NCBI GenBank assembly: GCA_903863935.1
Contig: CAIPDV010000043.1
Span: forward strand, 1 to 64,000
Length of the DNA stretch: 64,000 nt
From: an uncultured Bacteroidota bacterium
GTDB taxonomy: Bacteria; Bacteroidota; Bacteroidia; JABEUT01
Reading direction: 5' to 3'
In this document: one piece after another, positions 25,639 through 34,602 of the stretch
Numbering within the stretch: the stretch's first letter is position 1
How the letters are laid out: the number at the start of each line of letters is the position of its first letter
Notes under the pieces: model-generated
The model's database searches: none
Told to the model about the DNA's origin: nothing
Seen by the model: only the letters and a program-made list of their open reading frames with translations
Program-made: the position numbers and the translations under genes

Positions 25639-27120
25639 TTAAAGCCTCACCTCAATAAACTCCCGGCTGTTTTTTATATCCTCACTCAGTACTCTGTCAT
25701 GCGTATTGAAAGAAACCTTCTTTCCAAATTCAGAGAGCAATTTCTCTAAAGTTGGCGATGTTTTCGAAGGCCTTCGGAAATGCATAGCTTGAGCGGCATT
25801 TATCAATTCTATAGCAAGAATGGTTTTCAGATTATCCAGAATTTTATAACATTTTGTTGCTGCATTGGCCCCCATGCTCACATAGTCTTCTTGTCCGTTA
25901 GAGGATACAATACTATCTATTGATGCTGGTGTTGCCAATTGTTTGTTTTGGCTTACAACCGAAGCTGCAGTGTATTGCAAAATCATAAGGCCCGAGTTCA
26001 AACCTGCGTCTTTGGCAAGAAAAGCAGGTAATCCGCGTTTGCCGGAAATTAAACAATAGGTTCTGCGTTCCGAAATATTACCGAGATCGGCTAAAGCAAT
26101 GGAGAGATAATCGAGCGACATAGCAAGCGGATGCCCATGAAAATTACCTCCTGATATAATTTTATCTTCAATAGGAAACACCAACGGATTATCAGTAACC
26201 GAATTAATTTCAACTCCAAAAACGGAACTTACATGATCTATCACATCCCTTATTGCACCATGCACCTGGGGTATACATCGGAAAGAATAAGGATCTTGCA
26301 CATCCATTTTGGGTTGTGAAATAAGTTGGCTTCCTTTTAAAATATTTTGGATAAACAGAGCGCAATTCCTCTGCCCGTGATGTGGACGCACATAATGCAC
26401 CAACTCATCGAACGGTGCCAAATGACAATCATACGCATCAATAGAGAGTGCTGCTATAGTGTCAGCCATTTTGGAAAGGCCTTCAGCTTGCATTAACATC
26501 CACGTTCCGTAAGCACTCATAAATTGGGTGCCATTAAGTAACGCAAGTCCTTCTTTAGGTTTTAAGGAAAGTGGTTTCCATTTAAATTCTTTGTAGAGTT
26601 GAGCACAAGTAAGGCGTTTGCCCTTGTAGTAAACTTCCCCTTCTCCAATCAGGGGCAGGCATAAATGCGCCAATGGAGCTAAATCGCCGGATGCACCGAG
26701 AGAGCCTTGTTGATAAACTACCGGAGTAATTTGATGATTAAAAAAATCAACCAACCGTTCCACCGTTGAAATATCTACGCCTGAATGCCCATAGCTTAAC
26801 GATTGTATTTTCAGCAATAACATCAAACGCACAATTTCTTTGGGCACCTCCTCCCCTGCTCCACATGCGTGGGAACGGATTAGGTTAGTCTGGAGTTTAC
26901 TGTAATCTTTGGGCGCAATCTTCACATTGTGCAATGCCCCAAAACCCGTATTAATACCATAAAAAGGAGCATCGGAAGATTTAATTTTCTTATCTAAATA
27001 CTGCCGGCATTTGTTAATCCGTTTCTCGGCTTCTTCTGAAAGAGCAATCCTACCATTCTCCTGGAGAATATTTTTTATGGTAACAAAATCTAGCTTATCG
27101 TTTATTTGGTATAATTTCAT
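25639..27120 (-). CDS. hutH: Histidine ammonia-lyase
   Basis: 493 residues, a usual length. The MIO cofactor forms from Ala143-Ser144-Gly145 ([14 protein letters not shown]). Tyr54 (FYGINTGFG) and His84 (LIRSHACG) match the HAL-type active site; tyrosine ammonia-lyases usually carry a second His where Ser83 is here. [14 protein letters not shown] supplies the Glu seen in HAL rather than TAL. The reaction is L-histidine to urocanate plus ammonia. No hutU, hutI or hutG is nearby. The start codon overlaps the stop of hisS (ATGA), so it is translationally coupled to the histidyl-tRNA synthetase. Confidence 0.93.
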   Translation of the reverse strand: MKLYQINDKLDFVTIKNILQENGRIALSEEAEKRINKCRQYLDKKIKSSDAPFYGINTGFGALHNVKIAPKDYSKLQTNLIRSHACGAGEEVPKEIVRLMLLLKIQSLSYGHSGVDISTVERLVDFFNHQITPVVYQQGSLGASGDLAPLAHLCLPLIGEGEVYYKGKRLTCAQLYKEFKWKPLSLKPKEGLALLNGTQFMSAYGTWMLMQAEGLSKMADTIAALSIDAYDCHLAPFDELVHYVRPHHGQRNCALFIQNILKGSQLISQPKMDVQDPYSFRCIPQVHGAIRDVIDHVSSVFGVEINSVTDNPLVFPIEDKIISGGNFHGHPLAMSLDYLSIALADLGNISERRTYCLISGKRGLPAFLAKDAGLNSGLMILQYTAASVVSQNKQLATPASIDSIVSSNGQEDYVSMGANAATKCYKILDNLKTILAIELINAAQAMHFRRPSKTSPTLEKLLSEFGKKVSFNTHDRVLSEDIKNSREFIEVRL

Positions 27121-28511
27121 TTTATATGATTGATTAAATCACCTATCGGTACTTCAATTTGTTCTTTTGTTTGCAGGTTTTTCAATGCCGCCCTTCCACT
27201 TTCTATTTCCTTTTCGCCGATTGAAACAACATACGGAATACCACGTTTATCGGCATATTCAAATTGCTTGTTTATCTTTTTTGCATCGGGATAAAGTTCT
27301 GCGCTGATGCCTGCTGCGTGCAGGTCTTTCAGAACTTTCAGACAATATTGCGCTTCTTTATCACCGAAATTAATCAGCAATACTTTGGTGGTAGCAGCAA
27401 TTTCTTTAGGAAATAAACCCAACTCTTCCATCACATCATAAATCCTATCCGCACCAAAGGAAATACCAACCCCTGAAACATTCGGCAGACCAAATATTCC
27501 TGTGAGGTCATCGTAGCGGCCACCACCGACAAGGCTTCCGGTAAATTGCGAATTGCATTTTGAGGTATCTACTTTAACTTCAATTATAGTGCCGGTATAG
27601 TAGTTTAGGCCACGGGCAAGGGAAGGGTCGAATTGTAGGCTTGCTCTCATCCCCTCTAAGCAATTCAACATTTTTTCTAATTCATTAATTCCTTTAACAC
27701 ATATTTCCGAAACAAAGAAATCCGAAAATTTCAACATATCCAATTCAGGATATTTACTATTATTAAAATTGGGTGCCTTATCTTTTCCCAAAAAAACGAA
27801 TACATTCAATTTTTCCATTTGTTCAATGGAAAATCCTTTTCCAATCAACTCTGTTTTTACACCCTCAATACCTATCTTATCCAATTTATCGATTGCCGTA
27901 GCTATATCAACCATCCTATCAGGAGCACCAATTGTTTCTGCAATCCCCTGCAATATTTTCCTGTTATTTATTTTAATAATCACAGGCACCCCCAACTTAG
28001 TAAATACCTCATCAATTATCTGTATTAACTCCACTTCATTTAAGAGGGAATCGCTGCCAATAACATCGGCATCACATTGGTAAAACTCACGGTAGCGGCC
28101 TTTTTGGGGGCGGTCTGCTCGCCAAACGGGTTGTATTTGGTATCGCTTAAATGGAAAAGTAATATCGTTGCGGTGTTGAACTACATAACGGGCAAACGGA
28201 ACAGTCAAATCGTAGCGAAGGGCTTTTTCGGAAATATGTTTTGTAAGTTGTGCTAATGGGTTATTGCTAAGAGGCAAGTCTTGAGAAAGTCCATCTAAAT
28301 AATTTCCACTATTCAAAATTTTAAAAATTAACCTGTCACCTTCATCACCATATTTACCCATCAGGGTTTCGAAGTTTTCAAAAGCAGGTGTTTCTATAGG
28401 CTGGTAGCCATAACTCTGATACACCTTTCGTATAGTATCAAAAATATAATTGCGTTTCACCATTTCTTGTGGTGAAAAATCGCGTGTGCCTTTAGGTATG
28501 GAGGGTTTCAT
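27117..28511 (-). CDS. hisS: Histidyl-tRNA synthetase
   Basis: 464 residues from the ATG at 28511 ([13 protein letters not shown]). Class II synthetase: motif 2 in [20 protein letters not shown], the histidine-binding motif RGLNYYTG (with Asn as is usual in Bacteroidota), motif 3 in [12 protein letters not shown], and a C-terminal anticodon-binding domain (~370-460: [12 protein letters not shown]...YVVSIGEKE). It charges tRNA-His. An upstream extension to 28562 would be made of intergenic heptad repeats and is rejected. The mRNA leader contains a strong inverted heptad repeat (28516-28591) ending 5 bases before the start codon. Confidence 0.97.
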   Translation of the reverse strand: MKPSIPKGTRDFSPQEMVKRNYIFDTIRKVYQSYGYQPIETPAFENFETLMGKYGDEGDRLIFKILNSGNYLDGLSQDLPLSNNPLAQLTKHISEKALRYDLTVPFARYVVQHRNDITFPFKRYQIQPVWRADRPQKGRYREFYQCDADVIGSDSLLNEVELIQIIDEVFTKLGVPVIIKINNRKILQGIAETIGAPDRMVDIATAIDKLDKIGIEGVKTELIGKGFSIEQMEKLNVFVFLGKDKAPNFNNSKYPELDMLKFSDFFVSEICVKGINELEKMLNCLEGMRASLQFDPSLARGLNYYTGTIIEVKVDTSKCNSQFTGSLVGGGRYDDLTGIFGLPNVSGVGISFGADRIYDVMEELGLFPKEIAATTKVLLINFGDKEAQYCLKVLKDLHAAGISAELYPDAKKINKQFEYADKRGIPYVVSIGEKEIESGRAALKNLQTKEQIEVPIGDLINHIK

Positions 28512-28515
28512 AGTT

Positions 28516-28591
28516 TTAGGAGTAAGGGGTAAGGAATAAGGCGTAAGGCGTCCGTCAAACATATTCCTTATCCCTTACTCCTTATCCCTAT
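28516..28591. repeat. Inverted heptanucleotide repeat in the hisS leader
   Basis: Left arm, five 7-bp words TTAGGAG, TAAGGGG, TAAGGAA, TAAGGCG, TAAGGCG (28516-28550); right arm, four words TTCCTTA, TCCCTTA, CTCCTTA, TCCCTAT (28564-28591). The arms pair over about 25-30 bp with a 13-base loop. In the hisS mRNA this would be a long hairpin right before the start codon. Confidence 0.8.
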
Positions 28592-28681
28592 TCCCCGCAA
28601 AAATACATTCATTTTCAGAAATACTGGTTTCTTTTCACAATTGTACGTAATATTGCCCTACTAATACAAGCTAAGAGCTAA

Positions 28682-28699
28682 TCCCGATAGGTATCGGGA
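28682..28699. repeat. Perfect hairpin TCCCGATA-GG-TATCGGGA
   Basis: An 8-bp stem with a 2-base loop, flanked by near-direct copies of a CTAAGAGCT word (28670-28678 and 28701-28709). It lies 27 bp before the peptidase start. Hairpins of this sequence recur between genes in Bacteroidota from memory. It could act in the leader or be a neutral repeat. Confidence 0.55.
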
Positions 28700-28726
28700 C
28701 TAAGAGCTTAGAGTAAATATCCAACC

Positions 28727-31700
28727 ATGAAAAAACTTATAATTATTGTACTTGCCTTTTTAACAAGCTTTATAAATGCTCAGACTTACAACTTTCCTGC
28801 CGATAATTACCGCACCACGCAAAACCGTTATTACTGGAAAAACCGCCCTCCCTTCAAAGGTTACTGGCAACAGGATGTTCATTATAAACTCATTGCGAAT
28901 TTGGATGATTCGCTGGATGTGATTGATGGTATTGAAACACTGGATTATTACAATAACTCACCAGATACCTTGAAAGAAGCTTTCTTTCACTTATACACAA
29001 ATGCTCAAAACAAAGACTCGTATTACAGTGACCTTTATAAGAACAACAAGCAGCCTCTGAAATTTGGCAAGTACGAAGCCCAGGATAGCGGATGCTATGT
29101 AAAGTCAATAAAAATAGGCGGCACTCATCTGAAAACCGAAGTAGATAATACAGTTATGAAAGTCAAGTTGCTTAACCCGCTTCCTCCAGGTGGAAAGGTA
29201 ACATTCAGTATTACTTTCCGCACCTATTACGACTCCAAAGGTGCCCGCAACCGTATGAAGATGTTTTATTCGTACGGCAAATTCAAACAATATGATGTGG
29301 TGCATTGGTACCCGCGCATTTGTGTGTATGATACCAAGTTTGGCTGGGATGTGGAACAACATATGGCCCATGAATTTTATGGAGATTTTGGCTCGTTTGA
29401 TGTGGCATTTACCTTGCCTAATAACTATGTGGTTGGAGCTACAGGCAATCTTTTGAATGAAGAAGAGGTTTTGCCGGATACTTTAATGCGTAAACTAGAC
29501 ATCCATAATTTCAGGGATAAGAAATGGGAGTCTGCCCCATCAATTGTTATTACAAGAAATAATACTCCTAAAACATGGCTCTTTCATGCGGAAAACGTGC
29601 ATGACTTTGCACTGACAGCCGACCCAACATACCGCATTGGTATTTCTAACTGGATGGGCGTGCAATGCGCAGCACTGGCGCAGGAAATGCATGCTGCAAG
29701 GTGGCAGAATGCGGCATCTTATACGGCAAAAATTATCTCAACCGATTCGAAATATTTTGGAATGTATGGATACCCTAAAATGATTGTGGCCGATGCCCGC
29801 GATGGCATGGAATACCCAATGTTAACCCTTGATGGTGGCGGAGATCCAGACTACCGTACGTTGCTTGCCCATGAAGTAAGTCACAATTGGTTCTTTGGAA
29901 TGGTGGGAAGCAATGAAACCTACCGTGCCGCACTGGACGAAGGTTTCACTCAGTTTGCCGAAAGCTGGATATGCCAGAAAATGGATGGCCCGTACGAGGT
30001 TTCGTACCCACTTGCAAGTTCGTATGTAAAGTCCTATTACAGGCCCGATCTATTACAAATGCAGGAAGTATTTTCCGGATATTTGATGAACAACAATGTT
30101 GGCATTGGTGACTTTACAGAAAACTACCAGGGCAAGCTGTATGCGGCCAGGGCTGCGGGACGTATGGGATATAAAAATGTAACACTCAATACTCAGTCAG
30201 ATGATTTTAGCAGCGCATTGGGCCACGATGGAGGCTATGGTCAGGTTTATTTTAAAACCGCTACCATGCTTTACAATTTGCAGTATGTGCTGGGTGATTC
30301 GCTCTTCTTTAGAGCCATGCAGCACTATTTCAACCAATGGAAATTTGCGCATCCTTACCTGAATGATTTCAGAAACTCGATTACAGAATATGTCCACACC
30401 GACCTCACCTGGTTCTTTGATGAATGGCTGAACACCGCTAAAACTATTGACTACAGTATTGACTGTGTAAAATACGGAAAGGTGAAAGACCAGTATTTAA
30501 TTACCTTTCACCGGAGAGGCGAAATGCAGATGCCTATTGACTTTACGGTAACTTCAAAAAAAGACAGTATCTATAGTTTTTATATTCCCAACTCCTGGTT
30601 TGAGAAAAAAACAAATGCAACCATTCTGCCACGCTGGATTGGCTGGGGAAAAGTACAACCTACTTACACAGCAACCGTTATTATTCCCGGAGGGATATCT
30701 AAAGTGGCGATTGATACTACTCACCGCCTTGCCGACTTGAACATGATGAATAACAGTAAGCCATTCCCTATAAAATATTATTTCGATTCGAAAATTGCGA
30801 ATACGCCTGACTGGACTAACTACGAAGTATTCATAGGGCCATCAATATGGTATAATCAATTCGATGGAATACAAATAGGAGCGCATATACATGGGGATTA
30901 CATGCTCTTTAAGAACAATTTGAATGCCACCTTTTATTTTAATACACACGTTGGCCAATCATTGGCATCAAGCACACCACATAAAGACGACAACCAACCC
31001 GTCGCATTTACCCTAGCTTACCAAACCCCTACCGATGGATTTATTAAGAACTCCTCTATCAATTTGTATGCACAAAGCCTCGATGGAATTGAAATAGGAA
31101 AACTTTTATACCAGGTAAAAGACAATTCATTGAAGAATACATTTTATGTTCAACTGAAAAGTATGTATCGCCCATATAGCTGGGATAGCTTGTACGATCT
31201 TGTTCCTTACATATACGATGCTGTTACCGGATATAAAGTCCCGGCCATGCAATACAAAATGTTCAACAACAGTATTTCAGCAGGTATAAAACACGAGTAT
31301 CACTACTCAGCTTATGGAAAAGGCACCTACGAGTTCAAATTCCGTTCGTCTGCATTTACCAATGATTACAACTTCAATCAGACCTCGTTTACCTGGCTGA
31401 ATACACAAACCATTTTCAAAAAACTGGTTTTAAAAACCCGTGTGTTTGGTATGTATGGAGCAGGCAGCAAAACACCAACCGAATCTTCTCTCTTTTTATC
31501 AGGAGCAAATCCGGAAGAAATGGCCGATAACCAGTTTTCCCGCGCTGCGGGAATTATTCCGGCAAGCTGGGCAAACTACAGTTATTTCGAAAACTATTAT
31601 CAGCAAGGTGGCGGCCTTAACGTTAGAGGTTATTCGGGATATACCTATTATACCTACGATTCAAAAGGCACCTCTTTGTTTGCATACCAAGGCACTTCCG

Positions 31701-32038
31701 GGGCTTCGGTCAATGCCGAATTGGAGTTCAATAAACTTATTCATTTTAATCCTAAATTTTTGCGCAATACCTTTGCATTAACAACCTATTTATTTGGCGA
31801 TGCTGGAATACTAAACCTTACCACCCCGGCGGGTGAAAAACTTCCGATGGAATTCTCCAATATTATTGCCGATGCAGGTGCAGGTGCCACACTTACCATA
31901 CAACGCTGGGGTCCGCTGCAACTTGTGAAGCCATTTACCATCCGGTTTGATGTGCCTTTCTTCCTGAACCGCTTGCCTTTCTACGACCAGAACTTTGTTC
32001 AGTATAGGTTTGTGGTAGGTATCGGAAGGTGCTTTTAG
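28727..32038 (+). CDS. M1-family metallopeptidase fused to an outer-membrane barrel
   Basis: 1,103 residues. Signal peptide 1-19 (ending NAQ). Residues ~40-660 form an M1 (gluzincin) peptidase: the zinc ligands are His382, His386 (HEVSH) and Glu405 (HExxH-x18-E), and GMEYPM at 360-365 stands for the exopeptidase GAMEN motif. The last ~420 residues are beta-rich with aromatic strand ends and contain NVRGYSGY (V966-Y969: the VRGY loop motif of the Omp85 superfamily) and a terminal strand FVQYRFVVGIGRCF. So it is probably an aminopeptidase tethered to its own outer-membrane barrel, perhaps displayed on the cell surface. The length is far above stand-alone M1 peptidases of ~600 residues. Confidence 0.88.
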   Translation: MKKLIIIVLAFLTSFINAQTYNFPADNYRTTQNRYYWKNRPPFKGYWQQDVHYKLIANLDDSLDVIDGIETLDYYNNSPDTLKEAFFHLYTNAQNKDSYYSDLYKNNKQPLKFGKYEAQDSGCYVKSIKIGGTHLKTEVDNTVMKVKLLNPLPPGGKVTFSITFRTYYDSKGARNRMKMFYSYGKFKQYDVVHWYPRICVYDTKFGWDVEQHMAHEFYGDFGSFDVAFTLPNNYVVGATGNLLNEEEVLPDTLMRKLDIHNFRDKKWESAPSIVITRNNTPKTWLFHAENVHDFALTADPTYRIGISNWMGVQCAALAQEMHAARWQNAASYTAKIISTDSKYFGMYGYPKMIVADARDGMEYPMLTLDGGGDPDYRTLLAHEVSHNWFFGMVGSNETYRAALDEGFTQFAESWICQKMDGPYEVSYPLASSYVKSYYRPDLLQMQEVFSGYLMNNNVGIGDFTENYQGKLYAARAAGRMGYKNVTLNTQSDDFSSALGHDGGYGQVYFKTATMLYNLQYVLGDSLFFRAMQHYFNQWKFAHPYLNDFRNSITEYVHTDLTWFFDEWLNTAKTIDYSIDCVKYGKVKDQYLITFHRRGEMQMPIDFTVTSKKDSIYSFYIPNSWFEKKTNATILPRWIGWGKVQPTYTATVIIPGGISKVAIDTTHRLADLNMMNNSKPFPIKYYFDSKIANTPDWTNYEVFIGPSIWYNQFDGIQIGAHIHGDYMLFKNNLNATFYFNTHVGQSLASSTPHKDDNQPVAFTLAYQTPTDGFIKNSSINLYAQSLDGIEIGKLLYQVKDNSLKNTFYVQLKSMYRPYSWDSLYDLVPYIYDAVTGYKVPAMQYKMFNNSISAGIKHEYHYSAYGKGTYEFKFRSSAFTNDYNFNQTSFTWLNTQTIFKKLVLKTRVFGMYGAGSKTPTESSLFLSGANPEEMADNQFSRAAGIIPASWANYSYFENYYQQGGGLNVRGYSGYTYYTYDSKGTSLFAYQGTSGASVNAELEFNKLIHFNPKFLRNTFALTTYLFGDAGILNLTTPAGEKLPMEFSNIIADAGAGATLTIQRWGPLQLVKPFTIRFDVPFFLNRLPFYDQNFVQYRFVVGIGRCF

Positions 32039-32088
32039 AAGCAGCTATGAACTATGAATATTTGACATTGTAATATCATAAGCAAATC

Positions 32089-32778
32089 GTGAAAAAAATC
32101 CTTCTGATATTATTTTCAATTTTACTGTTTACCGATATTTCAATTGGGCAAAAGGACAGTAATAAAAAATTCAAGGTTGATTTTTCCGCAGGTATCGGAT
32201 ATCCGTTATTAACAGGATATGAAGGTGAGGCTTTTGCACTTCCCGGTATTCATTGCGATATGACATTTATTTACAAACCTAAAATACATGGAGGATTCGA
32301 ACTTTATATAGGAGTTACCAGAAACCCTGTTAATACCAACTCATATGCGACCTCCAGGGGCATGGATGATGTTTCATCGGCTCCTTATTACACTTACGAA
32401 ACCATGTTTGGCTACTCCTATTTTTCAGGATCCAGCAAAAATCTTTCATGGCATATTAAATTTCTAATTGGATTGGCAACTGTCAAAGTTCCTTCATTAA
32501 ATGAAACCTTTGTTTTTAATAATGTGGGAAAAAATTATACTTATTCATCAGTTACAGGAAGCAGTTTAGCACTAGGTGCTTCAACCGGGTTAAAATACCA
32601 GTTTTCTACTCATTGGGGAGCATTATTCGATTTATCATATACCACTGCAACATTACTTTTTGATCCTTCTGTAATTACATTTTTAGGTGGAGGTGTCGAC
32701 TTTAAAGGAGATACAATGAAATATACAACTTATTTAGACCTACTACAAGGAACATTAGGCCTTGAATATAGTTTTTGA
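32089..32778 (+). CDS. Probable outer-membrane beta-barrel protein
   Basis: 229 residues. Signal peptide ~1-20 (ending SIGQ), then alternating strands (FKVDFSAGIGYPLL, GGFELYIGVTR, SWHIKFLIGLATVKV, LALGASTGLKYQF) and a C-terminal aromatic strand TLGLEYSF, all typical of a small 8-stranded barrel. No specific family recognised. It starts 50 bp after the M1-barrel gene and may be co-transcribed with it. The start codon used is GTG at 32089. Confidence 0.7.
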   Translation: MKKILLILFSILLFTDISIGQKDSNKKFKVDFSAGIGYPLLTGYEGEAFALPGIHCDMTFIYKPKIHGGFELYIGVTRNPVNTNSYATSRGMDDVSSAPYYTYETMFGYSYFSGSSKNLSWHIKFLIGLATVKVPSLNETFVFNNVGKNYTYSSVTGSSLALGASTGLKYQFSTHWGALFDLSYTTATLLFDPSVITFLGGGVDFKGDTMKYTTYLDLLQGTLGLEYSF

Positions 32779-32904
32779 CAACTAATTAGCAAGGCACCCC
32801 TGTATTATATGTTACATGATTGGCATTTGTTGCACAACAAATCAGAATAGTTACATCATTCACACTTTATTGATTTTTGAAGGATTTAAGGTATTTATTA
32901 ATAG

Positions 32905-32912
32905 TACCTTTG
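32905..32912 (+). promoter_or_regulatory. -7 element for the 64-residue coiled-coil gene
   Basis: TACCTTTG, a full match to TAnnTTTG, 16 bp before the start at 32929. It supports the small ORF as a real gene. Confidence 0.5.
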
Positions 32913-32928
32913 AGAATAAACTATCATT

Positions 32929-33123
32929 ATGCAAACGCCATCAAAGCAAGCTTCCTCATCACGCATGAAACAATTGGAAAAAGATATAGCAGGGCTTAAA
33001 TCTGAATTATTAAAACCACATATGGCTAAATCCCAGGAACAGGATTACGATATTAAAAGCCGACTAATAGATAAGCAAACCCAAATGATAGCATTGCTTT
33101 TAAAACAACGCGATGAAAAGTAA
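32929..33123 (+). CDS. Small coiled-coil protein
   Basis: 64 residues, charged, with a predicted helix or coiled coil through most of its length (KQLEKDIAGLKSELLK; SRLIDKQTQMIALLLKQRDEK). No signal peptide. It stands alone between its own TAnnTTTG promoter and a strong terminator (33143-33169), which makes it a discrete transcription unit of about 250 bases. Function unknown. Confidence 0.65.
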   Translation: MQTPSKQASSSRMKQLEKDIAGLKSELLKPHMAKSQEQDYDIKSRLIDKQTQMIALLLKQRDEK

Positions 33124-33142
33124 ACTGGACTTAGTCAACAAT

Positions 33143-33169
33143 AAAAAAGGGGCTTAAAAGCCCCCTTTT
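33143..33169. terminator. Bidirectional rho-independent terminator
   Basis: A-run, stem GGGGCTT/AAGCCCC with a 2-base loop, then T-run. It lies between the convergent coiled-coil gene (plus) and porP (minus) and can serve both. Confidence 0.85.
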
Positions 33170-33188
33170 CAATATTGTACATCAACAT

Positions 33189-34280
33189 TTAAAACATTGA
33201 ACGGTTTGAACCTGCTCCAGTTGTTTGGATGAAAGGATTAACATTCAGGAAATGCAAAGAGATCTCGAAACCTCCGGCACCATGAGATGCTGTAGTAAGT
33301 GCTGAAGTATTAAAGTCATAACTCACACCTAAAGCATAGTTACCATATTCCAGGCCAACCATTGCAATGGCAGCATCTGCAACACGGTAATAAATACCAA
33401 GGTCAAGGGCAGTTCCTTTACGGGTTCCTGTGTATTTACTTTCAGGGTTAAGAGTGTAACGAAGTTTTGTACCTACATTAAACTCCCATGCCGGTCCTTG
33501 TCTGTAGTAAATTAAAGCCGGAAGAACACTTAAATTGGTGTTAGGAACGCCAATTTGCATATTCATATATCCGGTGTATTTAATGTATAACTGGGTACCT
33601 GGTTGGGTTGTTTGTCCATAATAACTGATTGCAGGTTCGTTAACGTGGTACATTGCAGCACCTGCGCTAAAACGAATCGCATCATTCGATGACATATTGG
33701 TTTGTCCAGTTCCGTAGTGATAAGCGATACCTCCGGAAAAATCAGCATAATTGAAGGAATTACCAAAGTATGTTTCTCCTGTAGCAGCATTGGAATTATA
33801 CATTCCGTTGATGTACTGGTCATCCCATTGTAAACCACCAAGTGTAATACTGTTTTGAGACCATCCTGCCTGTAATCCCGCAGAAATACAACTGTTATCA
33901 TTCAGGTAAATACCGCTTGCCAGGGTAAAAGCAACTTCAAGCTGCGTTATTGCAGCATCGCCTGACTTATCATCGAAAATATAGAAGCCCGGAGAAAGGT
34001 AACCGCTTCCCCAATTCTTTAACATGTTGTGAAACTCCGCAGTTGCAGCCATGGTAGTATATCCATTACCATTCTGAGCCACACTGTTCCACTGATTTTT
34101 GTAGTTTGCCGAAGCATAAAAATTACCTGAGAAAGCCCCGCACAAAGCAGGATTCAGGGTGAGGGGATTTTCAAAAATCTGTGAAAAGTGTATATCCTGC
34201 GAAGTAGCAGAAAAACCCAACATTAAGCCGATAGCAGCAAACGCAAGTTTTTTAGAAACATTCAGAGTTGTTTTACGCAT
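33189..34280 (-). CDS. PorP/SprF family T9SS outer-membrane protein (orphan)
   Basis: 363 residues from the ATG at 34280 (MRKTTLNVSKK). Signal peptide ending SATSQ, then DIHFSQIFENPLTLNPAL, the N-terminal signature of PorP/SprF, followed by barrel strands to the C-terminus (GAGGFEISLHFLNVNP). In the type B secretion route, SprF-like proteins are needed to secrete and anchor the large CHU_C-terminated partner. This copy has no adhesin gene next to it, unlike the second copy at 42382. It has its own promoter at 34309-34316 and ends at the bidirectional terminator. Confidence 0.9.
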   Translation of the reverse strand: MRKTTLNVSKKLAFAAIGLMLGFSATSQDIHFSQIFENPLTLNPALCGAFSGNFYASANYKNQWNSVAQNGNGYTTMAATAEFHNMLKNWGSGYLSPGFYIFDDKSGDAAITQLEVAFTLASGIYLNDNSCISAGLQAGWSQNSITLGGLQWDDQYINGMYNSNAATGETYFGNSFNYADFSGGIAYHYGTGQTNMSSNDAIRFSAGAAMYHVNEPAISYYGQTTQPGTQLYIKYTGYMNMQIGVPNTNLSVLPALIYYRQGPAWEFNVGTKLRYTLNPESKYTGTRKGTALDLGIYYRVADAAIAMVGLEYGNYALGVSYDFNTSALTTASHGAGGFEISLHFLNVNPFIQTTGAGSNRSMF

Positions 34281-34308
34281 GTTCAATAGTATATGAATAT
34301 TTAATTTG

Positions 34309-34316
34309 CAAAAATA
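34309..34316 (-). promoter_or_regulatory. -7 element for porP
   Basis: On the minus strand TATTTTTG, a full TAnnTTTG match, 28 bp before the start at 34280. Confidence 0.5.
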
Positions 34317-34539
34317 GTAACTTATTTGGAACCTAAACGATTTTTTACGGATTTAACAGTTTTTCTTTCGTACAGAATCGCAGTAACCGGATGCTAGCTA
34401 TAACGTTTCAAGTCATACAAGTGTTGGGTGCACCGAGGATATATATTAATCAAATTATTATTTATCAGTTAATTATATACAATTTTCCGGTAAAAAAATG
34501 GAGACTTCCTAGCTGTTCGTATCCGATTACACGGGCGCA

Positions 34540-34572
34540 TTTGCAGTACCAAGTGAAAATAGATTACCTTTA
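34540..34572 (+). promoter_or_regulatory. Promoter TTTG-N21-TACCTTTA before the DUF2157 gene
   Basis: A -33 box TTTG (34540-34543) and a -7 box TACCTTTA (34565-34572) with a 21-bp spacer, within the range known for the Bacteroidota primary sigma factor. The start codon is 30 bp on. The rest of the 316-bp gap 34287-34602 holds no other recognisable feature. Confidence 0.6.
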
Positions 34573-34602
34573 CCTTACTAAATGTGGCTATAGCATTGAT
34601 TG

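Noticed and set aside
28512-28562. N-terminal extension of HisS
   Set aside because: The added codons are heptad repeats; the HisRS family begins near KGTRDF, as from the ATG at 28511.
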